Below the pieces are notes generated by a model. The model searched no databases. It saw only the letters and a program-made list of their open reading frames with translations, and was not told the DNA's origin. Below are positions 40,657 to 50,982 of a DNA stretch of 64,000 nucleotides, piece by piece. Within the stretch, counting starts at the first letter, position 1, and each line of letters begins with the position of its first letter. Source of the stretch: Mycoplasmopsis bovigenitalium (GTDB lineage Bacteria; Bacillota_I; Bacilli_A; Mycoplasmatales; Metamycoplasmataceae); NCBI RefSeq assembly GCF_900660525.1, contig NZ_LR214970.1, positions 496,001-560,000 on the forward strand, given 5' to 3'. The position numbers were made by a program, and so were the translations under genes.

Positions 40657-43600
40657 AACAAAAATAGAAGCAATAGATGTGCTTGATAGAATTATAATAG
40701 GACGTGTAGATCCACATATATATGCTTTTACAACAAATACAGTGCCAAATTATCTAAAGGTTGGCGACACATATAGACCAGTATCACAGAGATTAAACGA
40801 GTGAAGAGCATTTTTCCCCGATCTTGAAAAACAATATGAGAATAAAGCTATTATTGATGGAGAAATTTATTTTAGAGATTATGCTATTCATCAATACCTT
40901 GAAAATGATTTAAATAAGAAAAGACTAAAACCAGAAGAATTGGAAGATGGGATTTATTACAGTAGAGAATTTTTTAAAGAAACAGAAATAGAAGATATTA
41001 ATAATGCTATTAAAGATATAAAAGAAAACTATCATGCAAATTTAGGCAAATATGAATATTATAGTTCTAATAGTAGATTGCCCGAAAGGTATCATTATCA
41101 AAGAGGTGAAAACTGGATTTTAAGACCAAATCAAGCTATGACTGTAAAAAATTTTAGAAATGCAATAAATAATGGCAGAAAAAATTTATTGATATATGCA
41201 GTTATGCGTTTTGGAAAGTCATTTACCTCTCTTTGCTGCGCCTTAGAAATGGATGCAAAAACAGTCTTAATTGTATCTGCAAAAGCTGATGTAAAAGATG
41301 AATGAAAAAAAACTGTTGAAGAAGCCGGGAACTTTTCTGATTATGTTTTTCTAGAAGCCTATGATTTATCTTCTAATGAGAATGTTATTAAAGAAAATAG
41401 AAACAGAAACAAAAAACTTGTAATATTTTTAACTTTACAAGACCTGCAAGGTTCTGAAATAAAAGATAAACATAAAGAGGTGTTAAATGAACTAATAGAT
41501 TTACTCATTATTGACGAAACCCATTTTGGAGCAAGAGCACAATCATATGGAAAAATTTTAAAAAATGCTGGCTATGATAAGGCGGATGAAGGGAATATCA
41601 ATAAACTTGAAGATGAAAATGTAGATGTTGCTGAAGCTGAAATAGAAATTAAGAAACTTAATGCCAAAATTAGACTACACTTATCTGGAACACCTTATCG
41701 TATCTTGATGGGTAGCGAATTTGAAAAAGAAGATATTATTTCTTTTGTACAATTTTCGGATATAGTTAAAGAGCAAGAAGAATGGGATAAAAATAATCTT
41801 AATAATGATGATATAAATGAATGGGACAATCCATATTATGGTTTTCCTCAAATGGTTAGATTTGCATTTAATCCCAATAAATCATCACGAGATAAAATGG
41901 AAGCTCTTAAAAGAAGCGGGGTTACATTTGCTTTTTCCAAACTATTTGAGCCAGAGTCAATAAAAAAAGATACAGTAAATAATGGACATAAGAAATTCAT
42001 AAACGAAACTGAAATATTAGACTTGCTTCAGGTTATAGATGGCAGCAAAGAAGATGAGAATTTACTTAGTTTTTTAGATTATGACAAAATTAAAGATGGC
42101 AATATGTGCCGTCACATGGTAATGGTGCTTCCGTATTGTGCATCTTGTGATGCTATGGAAGAACTTTTAAGCACTAAAAAATATGACTTCAAAAATCTTG
42201 GCGAGTACGAAATTATAAATATTTCTGGTGTTGATGCAAAAAGTAGCTATAAAAAACCAAGCGATATAAAAAATAAAATAAAAGAATGTGAAAATTTAAA
42301 TAAAAAGACAATAACATTAACAGTTAATAGAATGCTTACTGGTTCTACTGTTGAGCAATGGGATACAATGCTTTATTTTAAAGATACTTCTTCTCCACAA
42401 GAATATGACCAGGCTATTTTTAGGTTACAAAATCAATATGTTAGAACATTGTCTAGCACAAATGGTGTTATAAAAGAAAATCTAAAACCACAAACACTAC
42501 TTGTTGATTTTGATCCAGATAGATTGTTTAAAATGCAGGAACAAAAGTCTCTGATTTATAACGTAAATACAGAAGAAAATGGAAATAGCAAATTAAAAGA
42601 AAGAATTGCTGAGGAATTAAGAATATCTCCAGTTATTATGATGAATCATAATAAAATAAAAGAGGTTGATGCAACTAATATATTAGAGGCAATCAGTGAA
42701 TACAACAATAAAAGAAGCGTATCAGATGAAGTTTTAGATATACCAATCGATTTTTCAATTTTAAAAGATGATGATATTAGAAAAGCGATTGAACAGCAAG
42801 CTCAATTTAATTCTAAGCAAGGACTCACAATAGTTCCAAACCAAGGCGAAGGTGATGAACTTGATATTGATGAACCAGTTGATGAAGCCAAAAAATCTGA
42901 ACAAAAACATGATAAACCAGAGAATAATGAATATATCGAAGAAAAAAGCGATAAAGAATTAGAGAAATTAGAAGGTCAGATTAAAACATATTATCAGAGG
43001 ATTTTGTTCTTTTCTTTTTTGACTAGGGATAAAGTAGCTTCGCTTGATGATATTTTAAGTGTGCTTGAAAGAGATGAAAATATTAGATTATCTAAAAATT
43101 TGTTTTTGGATAAAACTATCATTGAAAAAATAAGCAAGTCAATGGATCCATTTAAGCGTAGCAGACTTGATTACAAGATACAAAATATTTCAATGCTTGC
43201 ATACGATGAATCTATTGAGCCTATTGAAAGAGCAATGACGTCTATCAAAAAATTTAAAAGAATGTCAGAATCAGAGGTTATTACACCATTTAAGGTGTGT
43301 GATGAAATGGTTGGTTTATTGCCTGAAGAGGGTTTAAAAGAGATTGTATCTAATCAAGATAACCTTTTAGATATTGCAAGCAAATCTGGAGAATACGCGG
43401 TTGCTTTATATAAGAGATTGACATCTGAACTTGGGTATTCACATGAAGATGTTAAGGATATTATTTACTCTATTCCAACATCATCTATTGCATACGAATT
43501 TACGAGAAGATTTTATGAAATTTTGGAGTTAAATGTTGAAAATATAGCAACAATGTTTAATGCATATGATTTGATTGAGGTAAAAAACGATAAAGATGAA

Positions 43601-44725
43601 GTTGATTATGAGAAAATAAGTGGGATATTAAAACAAAATAAAAAATTTAGTAACATAACATTACAAGATGAAGTAAAGGTAGGTGATAAAAAAGTGAATT
43701 TTGCAGCAGTAATAGGTAATCCTCCATATCAAGAAAATAATTCTTCGAGAAATAGAGATGATTCGATATACAATTTGTTTATGGAATTGGGGTATTCTAT
43801 TTCCAATATATGTGTTTTTGTTACTCCTGCAAGATTTCTTAATAATGTGGGTTCTACGCCTACTATTTGGAATAATAAAATGTTGAACGATCAGCATTTT
43901 AAGGTTGAGAGATATGCCACTAAATCTACAAATATTTTTGAAAATGTTGATATAAAAGGCGGTGTTGCTATAACATCTCGAAATAAAAATATTATTTATG
44001 AACCAATAGAAATGTTTATTTCAAGTAATATTCTGAGAGAAATATATGAGAAAGTTAAAATAAAAAGCAACAATTTTGAGGATAATATTAGTTCTCTTAT
44101 GTATGTTCAAAATAAATTTAATCTTAAAAATGTTTTTGATGATTTTCCTAAATTAGAGAATATTATAAAAAAAGAAAAGAGAATTACATCATCAGCATTT
44201 AAAGATTATAAAGAATTATTCAAAGAGCATAAATTTAATAATTCAGTTCAAATATATGGAAGAATTTCTAACGAAAGAACATATATGTGGATGGATAAAA
44301 AATATCTTGAACCACATGATAACTTTGAATTTTATAAGGTTTTTGTTCCTGCGGCAAATGGAAGTGGTGCATTAGGAGAAGTTTTATCTACACCCGTAAT
44401 CGGGTACCCCGTAATCGGGTACCCCGTAATCGGGTACACCCAAACATTTATTTCGCTAGGTAAATTTAATACAGAACAAGAAGCGGAAGCATTATTGAAA
44501 TATATAAAATCAAAATTTGCAAGATTGATGTTAGGGTTAAAAAAGACAACTCAAAATAATAAAACAAAAGAAACTTGGTCTAAGATTCCAATGCAAGATT
44601 TTACAGAAAAATCTGATATTGATTGGACAAAATCTATCGGAGAAATCGATGAACAACTTTTTGATAAATATAACTTATCAATAGAAGAAAGAGAACATAT
44701 AAAAAAGTCAATCAAGGATATGTAG
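40649..44725 (+). CDS. GIY-YIG/helicase/N6-adenine methylase restriction enzyme
   Basis: This 1358-aa protein seems to be a single-chain restriction-modification enzyme. Residues about 15-100 resemble a GIY-YIG/T5orf172 nuclease (IYAFTT...YLKVGDTYRPVSQRLNEW, then FRDYAIHQYLE). The SF2 helicase follows, with Walker A-like MRFGKSF near 186, DETHFG near 289, and SGTPYR near 346. Residues 860-1100 form an Eco57I-class methylase with LLDIASKSGEYAVAL near 906 and GNPPYQ near 1023. The C-terminal part would recognise the target and carries a VIGYP tandem repeat near 1250. Trp is eight TGG and two TGA. The whole frame is open. The likely role is defence against phage or plasmids. Confidence 0.8.
44396..44440 (+). 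repeat. 15-bp tandem repeat (three copies) in restriction gene
   Basis: GTAATCGGGTACCCC is repeated at 44396, 44411 and 44426; the last copy has ACACC at its end. It encodes VIGYP twice and then VIGYT. The unit is a multiple of three, so copy-number changes keep the frame but alter the spacing within the C-terminal region. Confidence 0.9.
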
Positions 44726-44996
44726 GAGGAAAAATAGAATGTTGAACTAAGATGATGATATATTGAAATCATTAGTCAAACAACTTTTTTTATTCACTAT
44801 CTAAAAATAAAAAGTTTATAAAATAAGCTATTAATAAACTAGAACAAAAAAGTTAACACAAAGGTGTTGGCTTTTTTTGTTGTGGTTTAAAGTGAATATG
44901 TTTGCTCAAACTACATATTTAAGAATGAATCAACAGTTAAAACTCGGCATGATAATTTTATTTTTTTAATTATTCACCTTCATATTGAGATAATGT
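44726..44996 (+). other. Right flank of the restriction island
   Basis: An AGGAGG site and ATG at 44739 lead only to MLN-stop, so the next gene of the original cluster has been lost. The rest of this flank holds a terminator at 44850-44879 and AT-rich DNA up to the first surface-protein promoter module. No other gene is visible. Confidence 0.5.
44850..44879 (+). terminator. Terminator after the restriction island
   Basis: AGTTAACAC-AAAG-GTGTTGGCT is followed by TTTTTTT. The arms resemble those of the terminator near rmuC (19292-19348), so it may be native DNA. Confidence 0.75.
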
Positions 44997-45110
44997 GGAA
45001 AAAATCTTATTTTTTCCGCAAAATTAAACAAATTAGCCTGTTTTTCAGCACTGATTTCTTTTTTTTTTTTTTTTTGTAAACTCTTACTATCTGCACGTAA
45101 TTTAGCAGAT
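44997..45110 (+). promoter_or_regulatory. Vfp1 promoter module, poly-T 17
   Basis: The module holds an inverted repeat GGAAAAAAT-CTT-ATTTTTTCC (44997-45017), 41 nt, T17 (45059-45075), GTAAACTCT, the -10 TACTAT (45085-45090), and a second inverted repeat ATCTGC/GCAGAT (45089-45110). The ribosome site AAGGAG follows. It is the same design as the seven modules downstream. Confidence 0.8.
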
Positions 45111-45136
45111 ATTTATGAAATATTAAGGAGTTAAAT

Positions 45137-46510
45137 ATGTCGAAAGCAAAAATAATATTAGCTGGTACGCTATCAGTTTTAGCAGTTGCTAGTGTAACAA
45201 CAGCTGCAGTTGTTGTTACACAAAAAAGAAAACAAGATGATAGCCCTAAAAAAGGAAATGAAGGAAACCAAGTTGTAGTAGCAGCTAATTCAAAATTTGA
45301 ATATGATTTAAATGCTGAACAAACAAATGAATTGACTGGTAAATTACTACTTGTTAAAGGTCAAGATGTAACAGTTACTTTGACTGAAAATAATGCATCA
45401 AAAACAATTAAAACAAAAGTAAAAGAAGATGGAACAGTAGATTTTTCATCACTAAAAGATGGCAAAACATATAAAGTTACAAAAATTGTTGTTAAAGAAG
45501 GTGAAAAAGAAAGAGACTTAATTGCGGAGGTTAAAGAACCTAAAGAAAAACCAGGCAATGATGCACAACCAGGTGGTACTACAAAACCAACCGATCCAAC
45601 TAATGGAGATGGCAAAAAACCAGGGGATGCAGCAAAACCTACAGAACCAATTCAAAGCGATAATCCAAGTGTTAGTGGCAGCTCAGCTGGTGGTGCAACT
45701 GGTAAAGAAACACCAGGACAAGCAGGGAACGCAGAATCAGGCAAAGAACCAGAAGCTGGTAATGTTTCAACTCCAAATCAAGATAAAAAAGATTCTGAAA
45801 CCTCAAAACCAAGTCAAGATCAAAAAGGTTCTGAAACAGATAAAGATCCAAAAGTAGGTGGCACAGATGCCGGAGCTGCTGGCTCACAAGGTTCTGGAAC
45901 CGAAGGTAGCGCACAAGCAGGTAAGACAGAAACAGGCAAAGGCCCAGAATCAGGCGGCGCAGAAGCAGATAATGCACATGCTGGCAACTCAGAAACAGGT
46001 AAAGCTCCAGAAGCAGGTAAATCAGACGCAGGTGGCGCACAAGCAGATAATGCACAAGCAGGTAAATCAGAAGCAGCTGGCACAGAAGCTGAAACTACAG
46101 ATACACAAGATGATGGATTAAAAAATAAATGATCAGTTGTTGAATCAAAATGAGATAAAGAAAATGGAGTTTTCACTTGAAAAATTAAAACAAGTATTGA
46201 AAATTATTCACAAATTAAAGATAAACAATTTAAATTTGGTCTTAGAGTAAAAGGAACAAATATAGAAGATGAAGATAATTCATTCAAACCTAATGGAGAC
46301 AAACAAAAACCTGGAATATTTAAAGAAATTACAAGAGATAATAAAAATATCACATTAGAAGTATCTAGCCTTCCTTATTACCGTAAAGATGGAAAAAACG
46401 GCACACCTGAAGGTGAATGAGTGCTATTTAAGGTTTATGAGCCTGACAAACAAAGCATCAACTTACTAAAAGAAAGTGCTCAGCCAATTACATATAAATA
46501 TGAGAAATAA
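45137..46510 (+). CDS. Vfp1: repeat-rich membrane-anchored surface protein
   Basis: The 457-aa protein opens with KIILAGTLSVLAVASVTTAA, a hydrophobic anchor with no lipobox Cys, and then a lysine-rich stop (type A N-terminus). Residues 45-135 form a conserved beta-rich domain (SKFEYDLNAEQTNEL, TVTLTENNASKTIKTKV). Residues 135-330 are low complexity (Gly/Ala/Pro/Glu/Lys) with repeats such as GKSEAAG and ADNAHAGN. The C-terminal 120 residues start WSVVESKWDKENGVFTWKIK and end ITYKYEK; four Trp there are all TGA. It is likely surface-displayed and size-variable. It is near-identical to Vfp4 over most of its length. Confidence 0.85.
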
Positions 46511-46543
46511 CCGAGTAAATAATAATTAATTATTTTACATAGA

Positions 46544-46573
46544 GTACACCAATATTATGTTGGTGTATTTTAT
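46544..46573 (+). terminator. Terminator of Vfp1
   Basis: TACACCAA and TTGGTGTA arms are followed by TTTTATTT. The same element ends Vfp4 and Vfp6. Confidence 0.75.
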
Positions 46574-46690
46574 TTATATTTATTAATATGTGCTAATTAA
46601 TATGCAGACATATGAGAACTCCTACTAACTTTTTTTCTTGATTAAAATTAACTTTTATTTTTTAAACATTCATCCTTATATTGCAATATA

Positions 46691-46807
46691 TATGGAAAAT
46701 TTAAATATTTTTCCATAAAATTAAACAAATTAGCCTGTTTTTGTTCCCTGATTTCTTTTTTTTTTTTTTTTGTAAACTCATTGTATCTGCGCACAAGATT
46801 CGTAGAT
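46691..46807 (+). promoter_or_regulatory. Vfp2 promoter module, poly-T 16
   Basis: Inverted repeat TATGGAAAA...TTTTCCATA (46691-46717), T16 (46756-46771), the -10 TTGTAT (46781-46786), and the second inverted repeat ATCTGC/GTAGAT (46785-46807), in which one G-T pair replaces G-C while the stem is kept. Confidence 0.8.
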
Positions 46808-46836
46808 ATTTATAAAAAATATTAAGGAGATTAATA

Positions 46837-47565
46837 ATGTCAAAAACAAAAATAATATTAGCTAGTACACTATCAGTTTTAGCAGTTGGAGGAGTTACAA
46901 CCGCAGCAGTTGTAGTTACTGTGAAAAATAAAAAACAAAAACCCGATCCAAAAACACCAAATCAAATAGAGTCTAAAAAAACTAAACCATTAACTAAAAT
47001 CCAAAATATTGCTAAACCTATTAAAAAAACTCAGCCTTTAACCAAAATTCAAGAAATAGCTAAACCTATTAAAAAAACTCAGCCTTTAACCAAAATCCAA
47101 GATATTGCTAAACCTATTAAAAAAACTCAGCCTTTAACCAAAATTCAAGAAATAGCTAAACCAACTAAAATACTACTTGATGCACCTAATGGGGTGTTAG
47201 ATAAAGGCACTGGATATATTGATTATAGATTTACTACTTCAAAAGAAAATTTTGACTATCTAAAAGCTAATGAAAAAAATATTGAATTATTGTTTGAATA
47301 CACAAATACAAGTTATGCCGATGAAAAATACTCAGCCGGAGTATATACACATGATCCTAAAAATCCTACAATATTCACAAGAGTTAAAAATTCACAAGAT
47401 GGTAAAGTTTCATTTACAATATTTGGAGAATTTAGATTTGTAAAAGGTCAAGTTCCTCAAGAGAATTTTCCAGTAACATTAAAAGGTCTATTTATTAAAG
47501 GTAATGACAATAATCTGTTAAAAAGTAAATCAAATACCGTAATTACAAATCCAAAGCAATCATAA
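46837..47565 (+). CDS. Vfp2: surface protein with 16-aa repeats
   Basis: This is a 242-aa protein with the type B anchor (KIILASTLSVLAVGGVTTAA, no Cys). Its stalk is four tandem copies of a 16-residue unit, KTQPLTKIQEIAKPIK and variants, at 46978-47169 (48 bp each). The C-terminal domain GYIDYRFTTSKENFDYLKAN runs to LKGLFIKGNDNNLL and ITNPKQS. No TGA codon interrupts it. Copy-number change of the 48-bp unit would alter length but not frame. The first part is copied in Vfp5. Confidence 0.85.
   Translation: MSKTKIILASTLSVLAVGGVTTAAVVVTVKNKKQKPDPKTPNQIESKKTKPLTKIQNIAKPIKKTQPLTKIQEIAKPIKKTQPLTKIQDIAKPIKKTQPLTKIQEIAKPTKILLDAPNGVLDKGTGYIDYRFTTSKENFDYLKANEKNIELLFEYTNTSYADEKYSAGVYTHDPKNPTIFTRVKNSQDGKVSFTIFGEFRFVKGQVPQENFPVTLKGLFIKGNDNNLLKSKSNTVITNPKQS
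46978..47169 (+). repeat. Four tandem 48-bp repeats in Vfp2
   Basis: Units begin at 46978, 47026, 47074 and 47122 and encode KTKPLTKIQNIAKPIK-type 16-mers. Units 2 and 4 are almost identical at DNA level, a sign of recent expansion. Confidence 0.88.
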
Positions 47566-47636
47566 GAATGTAAATATCACGAGTTAAAAAGGATAAAAAA
47601 CTTTAATCTTAAGTACCCAATTATTAAATAGTCAGT

Positions 47637-47668
47637 TCAAGTGCAAAATTTGTGCTTGATTTTTTATT
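47637..47668 (+). terminator. Terminator of Vfp2
   Basis: CAAG...CTTG arms with an inner GCAAA/TTTGT pairing are followed by ATTTTTTATTT. Confidence 0.6.
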
Positions 47669-47778
47669 TAACATATTTAAGCTTATTTCATCATTTCAAC
47701 TATGATTACAAAATAAGGCTTTTTACCATAAGGGTTTATGTATATTAATTCATAAATTCAACCAAACAAGTAAGATAA

Positions 47779-47894
47779 TATGGAAAATTTAAATATTTTT
47801 CCATAAAAATAAACAAATTAGCCTATTTTTCAACCCTGATTTCTTTTTTTTTTTTTTTTGTAAACTCATAGTATCTGCACGCAAAATTGCAGAT
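47779..47894 (+). promoter_or_regulatory. Vfp3 promoter module, poly-T 16
   Basis: Inverted repeat TATGGAAAA...CCATA (47779-47805), T16 (47844-47859), the -10 TAGTAT (47869-47874), and the second inverted repeat ATCTGC/GCAGAT (47873-47894). Confidence 0.8.
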
Positions 47895-47920
47895 ATTTAT
47901 GAAATATTAAGGAGTTTAAT

Positions 47921-49141
47921 ATGGCAAAAACAAAAATAATATTAGCAAGTACGCTATCAGTTTTGGCAGTCGCTAGTGTAACAACAGCTGCAGTTGTTGT
48001 TACACAAAAAAGAAAACAAGATGATAGCCCTAAAAAAGGAAATGAAGGAAACCAAGTTGTAGTAGCAGCTAATTCAAAATTAGAATATGATTTAAATGCT
48101 GAACAAACAAATGAATTGACTGCTAAATTACTACTTGTTAAAGGTCAAGATGTAACAGTTACTTTGACTGAAAATAATGCATCAAAAACAATTAAAACAA
48201 AAGTAAAAGAAGATGGAACAGTAGATTTTTCATCACTAAAAGATGGCAAAACATATAAAGTTACAAAAATTGTTGTTAAAGAAGGTGAAAAAGAAAGAGA
48301 CTTAATTGCGGAGGTTAAAGAACCTAAAGAAAAACCAGGCAATGATGCACAACCAGGTGGTACTACAAAACCAACCGATCCAACTAATGGAGATGGCAAA
48401 AAACCAGGGGATGCAGCAAAACCTACAGAACCAATTCAAAGCGATAATCCAAGTGTTAGTGGCAGCTCAGCTGGTGGTGCAACCGGTAAAGAAACACCAG
48501 GACAAGCAGGGAACGCAGAATCAGGCAACCCACAAGTAGGTGGTGCAGAATCAGGTGGCACGCAACCAGGAGGAGCACAAGCAGGTAAACCACAAACAAG
48601 TGGTGCAGAGTCAGGAAACCCACAAGCAGATGGCGCAGAGTCAGGTGGCACACAACCAGGAGGAGCACAAGCAGGTAAACCACAAACAAGTGGTGCAGAG
48701 TCAGGTAAACCACAAACAGGTGGTGCAGAGTCAAGCAACCCACAAGCAGATGAAAAAGAAGCTGAAATTAAAAAAGTAACTATAGTACAGCAACAATATG
48801 ACAAAAGTACTGGCTATATTAATTTTTGATTTAAAACAACTAAAGAAAATTTTGAAAAAATGAGAACCAAATCATGAAAAATGGAATTTGATTTAGGGGG
48901 TAATTGACAAAATATTGAAACAGATGCCGCCAAAACTGGAACATCTGGTAATGAAAATGTTGCTATAGTTTCAAATTTAAATGATGGAGTTGTGGTTTTT
49001 ATGTCAACCAATTATTACTATAATAAAGCAACAAACGCTCCCCAAACAACATACAAACTAATTAATTTATATTATGATAATAATAAATCAAATAATGTCT
49101 TGAGCGAACCATCAAAAGATATACAAGTAAAATATGAATAA
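47921..49141 (+). CDS. Vfp3: surface protein with GGAESG/AGKPQTSG repeats
   Basis: This 406-aa protein has the type A anchor and a first domain almost identical to Vfp1. The shared DNA runs to about 48530. The stalk then differs: repeats of GAESGGTQPGGAQAGKPQTS (about 48535-48750). The C-terminal domain GYINFWFKTTKENFEKMRTK ends in IQVKYE and differs from Vfp1, so the gene is a mosaic. TGA codons near 48828, 48874 and 48904 are Trp. It is likely exposed on the surface. Confidence 0.83.
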
Positions 49142-49164
49142 TAATATTATCTAAATAATGTATC

Positions 49165-49192
49165 ACACGCTATTGATTAGCGTGTTTTTTAT
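49165..49192 (+). terminator. Terminator of Vfp3
   Basis: ACACGCTA-TTGA-TTAGCGTGT is followed by TTTTTATTTTTTT. Confidence 0.85.
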
Positions 49193-49224
49193 TTTTTTAA
49201 AATTTGATAATTATGCGCCTCAAA

Positions 49225-49344
49225 TTATGGAAAAAATAACTATTTTTTCATAAAAATGAACATAATTGCACATTTTTTGTCCCCTATTTCTTTTTTTTTT
49301 TTTTTTTTTGTAAACTCATAGTATCTGCACGCGAAATTGCAGAT
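49225..49344 (+). promoter_or_regulatory. Vfp4 promoter module, poly-T 19
   Basis: Inverted repeat TTATGGAAAAAAT...TTTTTTCATAA (49225-49253), T19 (49291-49309), the -10 TAGTAT (49319-49324), and the second inverted repeat ATCTGC/GCAGAT (49323-49344). This is the longest tract of the eight. Confidence 0.8.
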
Positions 49345-49370
49345 ATTTATGAAATATTAAGGAGTTTAAT

Positions 49371-50655
49371 ATGGCAAAAACAAAAAATAATATTAGCAAG
49401 TACACTATCAGTATTAGCAGTTGCTAGTGTAACAACAGCAGCAGTTGTTGTTACACAAAAAAGAAAAAAACAAAATGATACCCCTAAAAAAGGAAATGAG
49501 GGAAACCAAGTTGTAGTAGCAAGTGATTCAAAATTTGAATATGATTTAAATGCTGAACAAACAAAAGAATTAAGTGCTAAATTACTACTTGTTAAAGGTC
49601 AAGATGTAACAGTTACTTTTACTGAAAATAATGCATCAAAAACAATTAAAACAAAAGTAAAAGAAGATGGAACAGTAGATTTTTCATCACTAAAAGATGG
49701 CAAAACATATAAAGTTACAAAAATTGTTGTTAAAGAAGGTGAAAAAGAAAGAGACTTAATTGCGGAGGTTAAAGAACCTAAAGAAAAACCAGGCAATGAT
49801 GCACAACCAGGTGGTACTACAAAACCAACCGATCCAACTAATGGAGATGGCAAAAAACCAGGGGATGCAGCAAAACCTACAGAACCAATTCAAAGCGATA
49901 ATCCAAGTGTTAGTGGCAGCTCAGCTGGTGGTGCAACTGGTAAAGAAACACCAGGACAAGCAGGGAACGCAGAATCAGGCAAAGAACCAGAAGCTGGTAA
50001 TGTTTCAACTCCAAATCAAGATAAAAAAGATTCTGAAACCTCAAAACCAAGTCAAGATCAAAAAGGTTCTGAAACAGATAAAGATCCAAAAGTAGGTGGC
50101 ACAGATGCCGGAGCTGCTGGCTCACAAGGTTCTGGAACCGAAGGTAGCGCACAAGCAGGTAAGACAGAAACAGGCAAAGGCCCAGAATCAGGTGGCGCAC
50201 AAGCAGGTAAATCAGAAGCAGCTGGCACAGAAGCTGAAACTACAGATACACAAGATGATGGATTAAAAAATAAATGATCAGTTGTTGAATCAAAATGAGA
50301 TAAAGAAAATGGAGTTTTCACTTGAAAAATTAAAACAAGTATTGAAAATTATTCACAAATTAAAGATAAACAATTTAAATTTGGTCTTAGAGTAAAAGGA
50401 ACAAATATAGAAGATGAAGATAATTCATTCAAACCTAATGGAGACAAACAAAAACCTGGAATATTTAAAGAAATTACAAGAGATAATAAAAATATCACAT
50501 TAGAAGTATCTAGCCTTCCTTATTACCGTAAAGATGGAAAAAACGGCACACCTGAAGGTGAATGAGTGCTATTTAAGGTTTATGAGCCTGACAAACAAAG
50601 CATCAACTTACTAAAAGAAAGTGCTCAGCCAATTACATATAAATATGAGAAATAA
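49371..50655 (+). pseudogene. Vfp4: near-copy of Vfp1, frameshifted in the anchor
   Basis: The start ATG (49371) and AAGGAG are intact, but the signal region reads ACAAAAAATAAT with six A where the other members have five. The frame shifts after codon 5 and ends about 18 residues in. One A fewer restores a type A protein of about 427 aa that is nearly identical to Vfp1 from about 49600 to its end ITYKYEK at 50655. Against Vfp1 it lacks 31 residues of the stalk (93 bp). The lesion is in a homopolymer, so it may be reversible by slippage rather than a dead gene. Confidence 0.8.
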
Positions 50656-50688
50656 CCGAGTAAATAATAATTAATTATTTTACATAGA

Positions 50689-50718
50689 GTACACCAATAT
50701 TATGTTGGTGTATTTTAT
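50689..50718 (+). terminator. Terminator of Vfp4
   Basis: This is the same TACACCAA/TTGGTGTA hairpin as after Vfp1, and the flanking sequence is identical. Confidence 0.75.
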
Positions 50719-50835
50719 TTATATTTATTAATATGTGCTAATTAATATGCAGACATATGAGAACTCCTACTAACTTTTTTTCTTGATTAAAATTAACTTT
50801 TATTTTTTAAACATTCATCCTTATATTGCAATATA

Positions 50836-50953
50836 TATGGAAAATTTAAATATTTTTCCATAAAATTAAACAAATTAGCCTGTTTTTGTTCCCTGATTTC
50901 TTTTTTTTTTTTTTTTTGTAAACTCATTGTATCTGCGCACAAGATTCGTAGAT
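50836..50953 (+). promoter_or_regulatory. Vfp5 promoter module, poly-T 17
   Basis: Inverted repeat TATGGAAAA...CCATA (50836-50862), T17 (50901-50917), the -10 TTGTAT (50927-50932), and the second inverted repeat ATCTGC/GTAGAT (50931-50953). It is identical to the Vfp2 module except for one extra T. Confidence 0.8.
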
Positions 50954-50982
50954 ATTTATAAAAAATATTAAGGAGATTAATA

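Noticed and set aside
44396-44440. The 15-bp repeat as an integration site or assembly artefact
   Set aside because: It is in frame, sits in a plausible protein segment and has perfect copies; tandem slippage in a recognition region is the simpler reading, though long reads should confirm it.
45820-46176. Long minus-strand and second-frame plus-strand frames within Vfp1, Vfp3, Vfp4 and Vfp7
   Set aside because: They arise from low-complexity codon repeats. They recur only where the repeats do, and all real features (anchor, promoter module, terminator) belong to the plus-strand frame.
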